Below are positions 4,395-7,891 of a stretch of DNA of 7,891 bases, in pieces. The notes under the pieces were generated by a model. The model worked only from the letters and a program-made list of their open reading frames with translations, ran no database searches and had not been told where the DNA came from. Source of the DNA: Polyangiaceae bacterium (GTDB lineage Bacteria > Myxococcota > Polyangia > Polyangiales > Polyangiaceae); assembly GCA_025936205.1 (NCBI GenBank), contig JAICTU010000434.1, positions 1 through 7,891 on the forward strand, given 5' to 3'. The stretch's first letter is position 1. The number at the start of each line of letters is the position of its first letter. The position numbers and the translations under genes were made by a program.

Positions 4395-5828
4395 TCAGTT
4401 CGCTGGCGCGGTGACCGCCGCCGCCGCGGGCGCCGCTGCCGCGGCTGGAGCCCCCGCCGGCGCGCCCGTCCCCGCTGCCAGCGCGTTCGCGGGCATGCCG
4501 CCTGCCAGCGCGATATCCATCGCGATCAGCCGCTGGCGCGCCGAGGCGTACCAGGGGGTGCGCTGCGCCAGGTCGCGCACGACATCGGCATTGAGCGCCA
4601 GGTACAGCAGCCCCTGATCGAGCAGCCGCGCGACCCCGCAGGAGACCGTTCCAGTGCGCGGGTCGAGCCCGTCGGGCAATGCCCGCCCATTGTTCGGGAA
4701 CAGCGACAGGATCTGCCCCAGGTTCTGCACGGCGTGCGTGTTGCCCGTCAACGTGAGCAGCGCCGCTGCATACGGCGAGACCGAGTCCGGACGATCGAGC
4801 CCAAACTCCGCGTAGCTGTTCTTGGCGTCGCAGGCGGGCGCGTAGCCCCACATCTGATGACCATTGCGCTCCGCCACGCGCAGGCTGGCCAGGATGTAGT
4901 TCTCATGGCTCTTGCCGAGCGAGTGCGGCGCCAGCTGCGCCTCATCGAAGAACAAGGCGCCCGTCATCTCCACGAAGGCGCTGTAGTGCCAGCCCTTGGC
5001 CAGCTCGAGCCCGTCGCGCTGCTCCCAGTGGTACTGCGTTTTGTCCCAGGCCGACTCCGGCAGCTGGCCCATGCCGACCAGCGCCAACACCAGCGGCCGT
5101 GCCTCGCTGTTGCGGTCCTGATAGGAGAACGCGATGTCTTCCACCTTGTCGTCGGAGCTCGCGTCCACGTAGTAGCCCGCGCCGAGCATGCCGTCGCTGC
5201 CCACGAAGGTGCGATAGTCCTGCCGCGAGATCAGCGCTCCCGCCTCGCGCCCGAGCGAGTCGCCCGCGTAGCGCGCCTGCACCAGGCTGAGCGCCAGCGT
5301 GACCCACGCCGAATCGATCGACGAGAAGCGCACTCGCCCGTCCACCACCTCGCGCTTGATCCCGCCCTTGATCGCCAGATTCTCCGGAAAGATACCGCGG
5401 TGCCCCTTCAGCTTCGCCAGGATCTTGATCGTCTGCCGCACGTCTTTGCGCGCGCGCTTCGCGTCGATCAAACCGCGCGCTTCGGAGACCAGCGTGGTGA
5501 GCAAGCTGATGCCGAGATTCGTGCACTTGGTCCAGGTCATGCCCCAGGGATCGGTGTTGTCACCGACGATCAGCTGACCGGGCGCCTCATTCGAGCGCAG
5601 CCCGAGCAGCCCTGCCCGAAGCAGTGGATTGTATCGTCCCCGCAGATCCGCGAGTGTCAGCGCCGGCTTTGCGCTTCGCCCATCCTCGGCACGTGGCGAG
5701 CCCGAAGCCAGCACCACGATGCAGAGGAGAGCCAGCGCGAGAACGCGCCCCGGCGCTCTCGAAATGACCGGGGTGCGGGGCGCCCCCGCAGAAACTGCAG
5801 GGCGGCCTCGTCGAGGATCCGCCTCCAT
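4395..5828 (-). CDS. Secreted (alpha/alpha)6-barrel protein, DUF3131/glycoamylase-like
   Basis: 477 residues. Residues 1-28 are basic and polar, 29-41 are hydrophobic (VLALALLCIVVLA), then SGSPRA-E gives a likely signal-peptidase site near residue 47, so it is exported. The mature part is helical with aromatic/acidic clusters: DPWGMTWTKCTNLGISLL (93-110), then SSIDSAWVTLAL (169-180), SYQDRNSEARPLVLALVGMG (235-254), AKGWHYSAFVEMTG (277-290) and FGLDRPDSVSPYAAALL (342-358), then RLLDQGLLYLAL (401-412). These resemble the T-W-x-x-x-x-x-L, S-A-x-D and I-D-Q-G signatures of DUF3131 and PF10091 (GH144-like) glucan-active proteins, but I cannot assign an activity or catalytic acid. Residues 443-477 are an Ala/Pro/Gly tail. 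ATG 5828 is the only in-frame start before the signal peptide; no Shine-Dalgarno is seen. It lies downstream of the glycosidase gene and is probably co-transcribed. Confidence 0.8.
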   Translation of the reverse strand: MEADPRRGRPAVSAGAPRTPVISRAPGRVLALALLCIVVLASGSPRAEDGRSAKPALTLADLRGRYNPLLRAGLLGLRSNEAPGQLIVGDNTDPWGMTWTKCTNLGISLLTTLVSEARGLIDAKRARKDVRQTIKILAKLKGHRGIFPENLAIKGGIKREVVDGRVRFSSIDSAWVTLALSLVQARYAGDSLGREAGALISRQDYRTFVGSDGMLGAGYYVDASSDDKVEDIAFSYQDRNSEARPLVLALVGMGQLPESAWDKTQYHWEQRDGLELAKGWHYSAFVEMTGALFFDEAQLAPHSLGKSHENYILASLRVAERNGHQMWGYAPACDAKNSYAEFGLDRPDSVSPYAAALLTLTGNTHAVQNLGQILSLFPNNGRALPDGLDPRTGTVSCGVARLLDQGLLYLALNADVVRDLAQRTPWYASARQRLIAMDIALAGGMPANALAAGTGAPAGAPAAAAAPAAAAVTAPAN

Positions 5829-5831
5829 GTC

Positions 5832-5933
5832 TCATCTAAATACCATGCGAGAGCTGGAGCGACCACCCAGATCCCGGCGCAGCGCGGCAAAAATCTCAGC
5901 GCACGCGGCTCCCTCGATCACCGCGCCGCTCAC
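5832..5933 (-). CDS. Candidate 33-codon ORF bridging the two glycosidase-like genes
   Basis: GTG at 5933-5931 overlaps the TGA stop of the upstream gene (GTGA). The frame ends at TGA 5834-5832, 3 nt before the ATG of the next gene (TGA-gac-ATG). The peptide reads VSGAVIEGAACAEIFAALRR and ends DLGGRSSSRMVFR: a plausible amphipathic helix with a basic tail. It fills the whole 101-bp gap and would give continuous translational coupling, explaining the missing ribosome site of the downstream gene. I know no homologue. It may be chance, as short GC-rich frames are often open. Confidence 0.3.
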   Translation of the reverse strand: MSGAVIEGAACAEIFAALRRDLGGRSSSRMVFR

Positions 5934-7891
5934 GACCCGAGATGCACCACGATGTGCGCAGGCGCGATCCGCACGTGCAGCTCATCGCCCTCCCAGTGCA
6001 CATCGCTCCCGTTGAGCGTCACTCTCGCGCGCTCGGGGGAGCTGGGCCAGAGCCAGGGCAACACGAAACCACCGGGCGGCGCAGGCCCCCGCAGCTCGAC
6101 GTGTACGTTTTGCCCCACCTGGACAGCGGTATAATCGACGCGCCCCACGCTGGTGCGCAGCCCCTGCACCGCCACGCCGGAGTTGTCCAACCACTGCGCG
6201 GGAAGCCCCGCTGCGATCACGATGGAGCCGTCACGCTCGCGCGCATACGCGAACAGGTCGAGCACCGAACGGATGTAGTCCGATGCGATCCAGGCGTGCG
6301 GTCGGTCGCCGATGAAACGTGGCTGTCGAGCTTCGCGCCCGACCACCTCCGCCCACTCGTTCCAGGCGGGCGGCTTCCGGTCGGCGAGAAAATAGGCGAG
6401 CAGCTGCTGCGCCCGCTCGCGCCAACCGAGCCGCACGAAGCTGCCGATCGTGCGCAGCTCGTAGGGCGTGTAAGCGTCCCAGCTCTGACTGTTGCGCCGC
6501 TCTTCAAAGGACTGCCAGTAGCGCTCGAAGGTCGCGCGCAACAGATCCTGTGGCAGCACCTCCTGCTGGCGCCCGGGTGAGAGCGCGATCGTGGTCGACG
6601 TGGGATCGAGATCTCCGCGATCGGCAGAGGTCGGCAAGAAGCCGAGCCCGTGCTGCGCCGCGCTGGCCCGCAGTGACGCAGACAGATCGGTCAGAAACTC
6701 GTCTCGCGAGCGCGCGAGCGCCGGCGCCTCGGGCTTGCCCAGCACCTGCGCGGCATAGGCCGCGTCTTGATAGCCGATCAACCCCCAGAAATCGTCCCAG
6801 TACGAATAGGCGGGCTTGTCGGAATAGCCCTCGTGGCTGATCGAGGGCGGCAGCAATCCGTAGTACGCGCGCCGCTCCGGCGTCTGATTCGCGGCCGTGC
6901 GTTCCTTCGCGCGCAGCTCATCGAGGTACTTCGCGGCCGCGGCGATGTGCGGCCAGGCCTGCTCGAGCCGCCCCCGGTCGCCCGTAAAACGATACAGCTC
7001 CGTCGCCAGAAAGATCAGCTCTCCGGGGCTGTCATTCTCCGGCACCGGGTCTGCCCCGCGCGCGTCCACACAACAGGGCACCTTGCCGGTCTCGAACTGA
7101 TACGGCGCAAACCAGTCGAAGTAGCTCTCGGCTGCTTCCTGCTGCCCCAGCTGCAGCAACGCCTCCGACATCATCGCTCCATCGCGGATCCACGAGCGCG
7201 CGTACGAACGCGTGCCGGGCCGTAGCATCGGACCGTCCCGGCTCATCAGGATGTACGCCAGGCTGGTGCGCAGCGTGTCGATCACGGGCTGCGCGGACGG
7301 CGGCACCCGGATCGCGACCCGATCCAGCTGCTCCGACCACTCCCGGGCCACCGTGCTCTCGGAGCGATCGAGCCGCTCCAGCGACAGCAGCTCCGGCGCA
7401 ACAGCGGGTGGGCTCGTGCCGCCCGACGCGAGCGGCACCAGGACTGCCAGCCGCACGGTCTGCGCGGGCGGCACCTGCAGATCATACGCGAACACGCCCG
7501 ACGCGAAGCCCGTGGCATCGCGCACGTGTTGCGCCTGCTTACTGTCCGCTCGCTCCCGCCGCACCGAGAGCTCCGAGGCATCGAAGCTCGACAGCGCCAC
7601 GCTGTCCGGGCCGTCCACGAACTGTAGCTCGCGCCGCTCGCCGCGCGGCGAGCCCACCGTGCAGCGCTCGCCGTCCCAGTCGATCTCGGCGATCGGGCTC
7701 ACTCCGCCCGCGAGATTCAACGACTGCGAGGGCGGGTTGACCTGAAAGGGACGCACGGCGAGGAGCAGCTGCAGCTCCAGCGGCTGCTCGCCGCGATTGC
7801 TCAGCTCGTAGCGGGCGGCGAGCGTGCCGGGCGCCTTCCCCGAAGGCGCCGGCGCGCTTGCCGCCCAGCTGGTGATGCGCAGCCGCCAGGC
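5930..7891 (-). CDS. Glycoside-hydrolase-like (alpha/alpha)6-barrel protein, N-terminus beyond the right edge
   Basis: The frame is open from the right edge (653 codons) to TGA 5932-5930; GTG 7756 is internal, because conserved-looking sequence (RYELSNRGEQPLELQLLLAV) precedes it. The first 190 residues or so are a beta-rich N-terminal domain (AVRPFQVNPPSQSLN motif). The rest is a helical barrel. Landmarks are GTRSYARSWIRDGAMM (bases 7216-7169), DARGADPVPENDSPGEL (7066-7016), ISHEGYSDKPAYSYWDDFWG (6841-6782), WDAYTPYELRTIGSFVRLGW (6481-6422), WNEWAEVVG (6364-6338) and PRFIGDRPHAWIASDY (6322-6275). R-S-W-I-R-D-G and the Glu/Asp clusters recall the GH15/37/63-like inverting glycosidase fold. From memory, proteobacterial homologues are annotated as discoidin or coagulation-factor-5/8-type proteins. 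Substrate is unknown; a glucan or exopolysaccharide is plausible. It is the first gene of the minus-strand pair. Confidence 0.85.
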   Translation of the reverse strand, partial: AWRLRITSWAASAPAPSGKAPGTLAARYELSNRGEQPLELQLLLAVRPFQVNPPSQSLNLAGGVSPIAEIDWDGERCTVGSPRGERRELQFVDGPDSVALSSFDASELSVRRERADSKQAQHVRDATGFASGVFAYDLQVPPAQTVRLAVLVPLASGGTSPPAVAPELLSLERLDRSESTVAREWSEQLDRVAIRVPPSAQPVIDTLRTSLAYILMSRDGPMLRPGTRSYARSWIRDGAMMSEALLQLGQQEAAESYFDWFAPYQFETGKVPCCVDARGADPVPENDSPGELIFLATELYRFTGDRGRLEQAWPHIAAAAKYLDELRAKERTAANQTPERRAYYGLLPPSISHEGYSDKPAYSYWDDFWGLIGYQDAAYAAQVLGKPEAPALARSRDEFLTDLSASLRASAAQHGLGFLPTSADRGDLDPTSTTIALSPGRQQEVLPQDLLRATFERYWQSFEERRNSQSWDAYTPYELRTIGSFVRLGWRERAQQLLAYFLADRKPPAWNEWAEVVGREARQPRFIGDRPHAWIASDYIRSVLDLFAYARERDGSIVIAAGLPAQWLDNSGVAVQGLRTSVGRVDYTAVQVGQNVHVELRGPAPPGGFVLPWLWPSSPERARVTLNGSDVHWEGDELHVRIAPAHIVVHLGS

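Noticed and set aside
5657..5890. 77-codon minus frame containing a hydrophobic segment before the 4395-5828 gene
   Set aside because: Most of it overlaps the signal-peptide region of that gene in another frame, and its second half is Arg/Ser-rich; the 4395-5828 frame has the long conserved protein.
4734..6134. A 466-codon plus-strand open frame across both glycosidase-like genes
   Set aside because: It is antisense to two well-supported proteins, is Arg/His/Gln/Ala-rich without domains, and follows from the high GC of the opposite strand.

Overview
The window is high-GC DNA with strong G/C bias at third codon positions. The gene set looks like a Gram-negative bacterium, most plausibly a myxobacterium-type (Myxococcota) or related proteobacterium. 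That assignment rests on the glycine-rich RRM RNA-binding protein followed by a small Lys/Arg/Glu-rich protein, a stand-alone four-CBS protein, a secreted glycosidase-like protein with a signal peptide, and GC-rich intergenic tandem repeats. It is an inference from gene types and composition, not an identification.

Layout, left to right: (1) Bases 3-911 (+) encode the C-terminal membrane half of a PMT-family (protein O-mannosyltransferase-like) glycosyltransferase. Its left end is abnormal: bases 1-136 read best on the opposite strand as the start of another membrane protein. (2) Bases 917-1087 (-) encode a small conserved basic protein whose stop lies 5 bp from the PMT stop, inside a shared hairpin. 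A 166-bp gap with two hairpins follows. (3) Bases 1254-2072 (-) encode a four-CBS-motif protein. (4) Bases 2073-2559 are a divergent intergenic region with a 17-bp tandem repeat (about 4.3 copies) and two perfect short hairpins. (5) Bases 2560-2964 and 2961-3203 (+) are an overlapping pair: the RRM/Gly-rich RNA-binding protein and the basic helical small protein. (6) Bases 3200-3599 (-) are the remnant of a medium-chain quinone oxidoreductase that has lost its whole middle and is frameshifted near its 3' end. (7) Bases 3680-4378 (+) encode an intact alpha/beta hydrolase with a complete Ser-Asp-His triad. (8) Bases 4395-5828 and 5930-7891 (-) are two genes for predicted (alpha/alpha)6-barrel carbohydrate-active proteins, transcribed toward the hydrolase; the upstream one runs off the right edge. 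A possible 33-codon ORF exactly fills the gap between them.

Functional reading: the right-hand pair is a plausible small operon for processing a glucan or other extracellular or periplasmic polysaccharide. The RRM pair is a plausible RNA-binding, possibly cold- or stress-responsive unit. The remaining genes look like single housekeeping or accessory genes. No CRISPR array, rRNA, tRNA, insertion sequence or phage gene is visible. The features most worth a second look are the strand switch at the left edge, the decayed oxidoreductase, the tandem-repeat leader, and the candidate small ORF that couples the two glycosidase-like genes.
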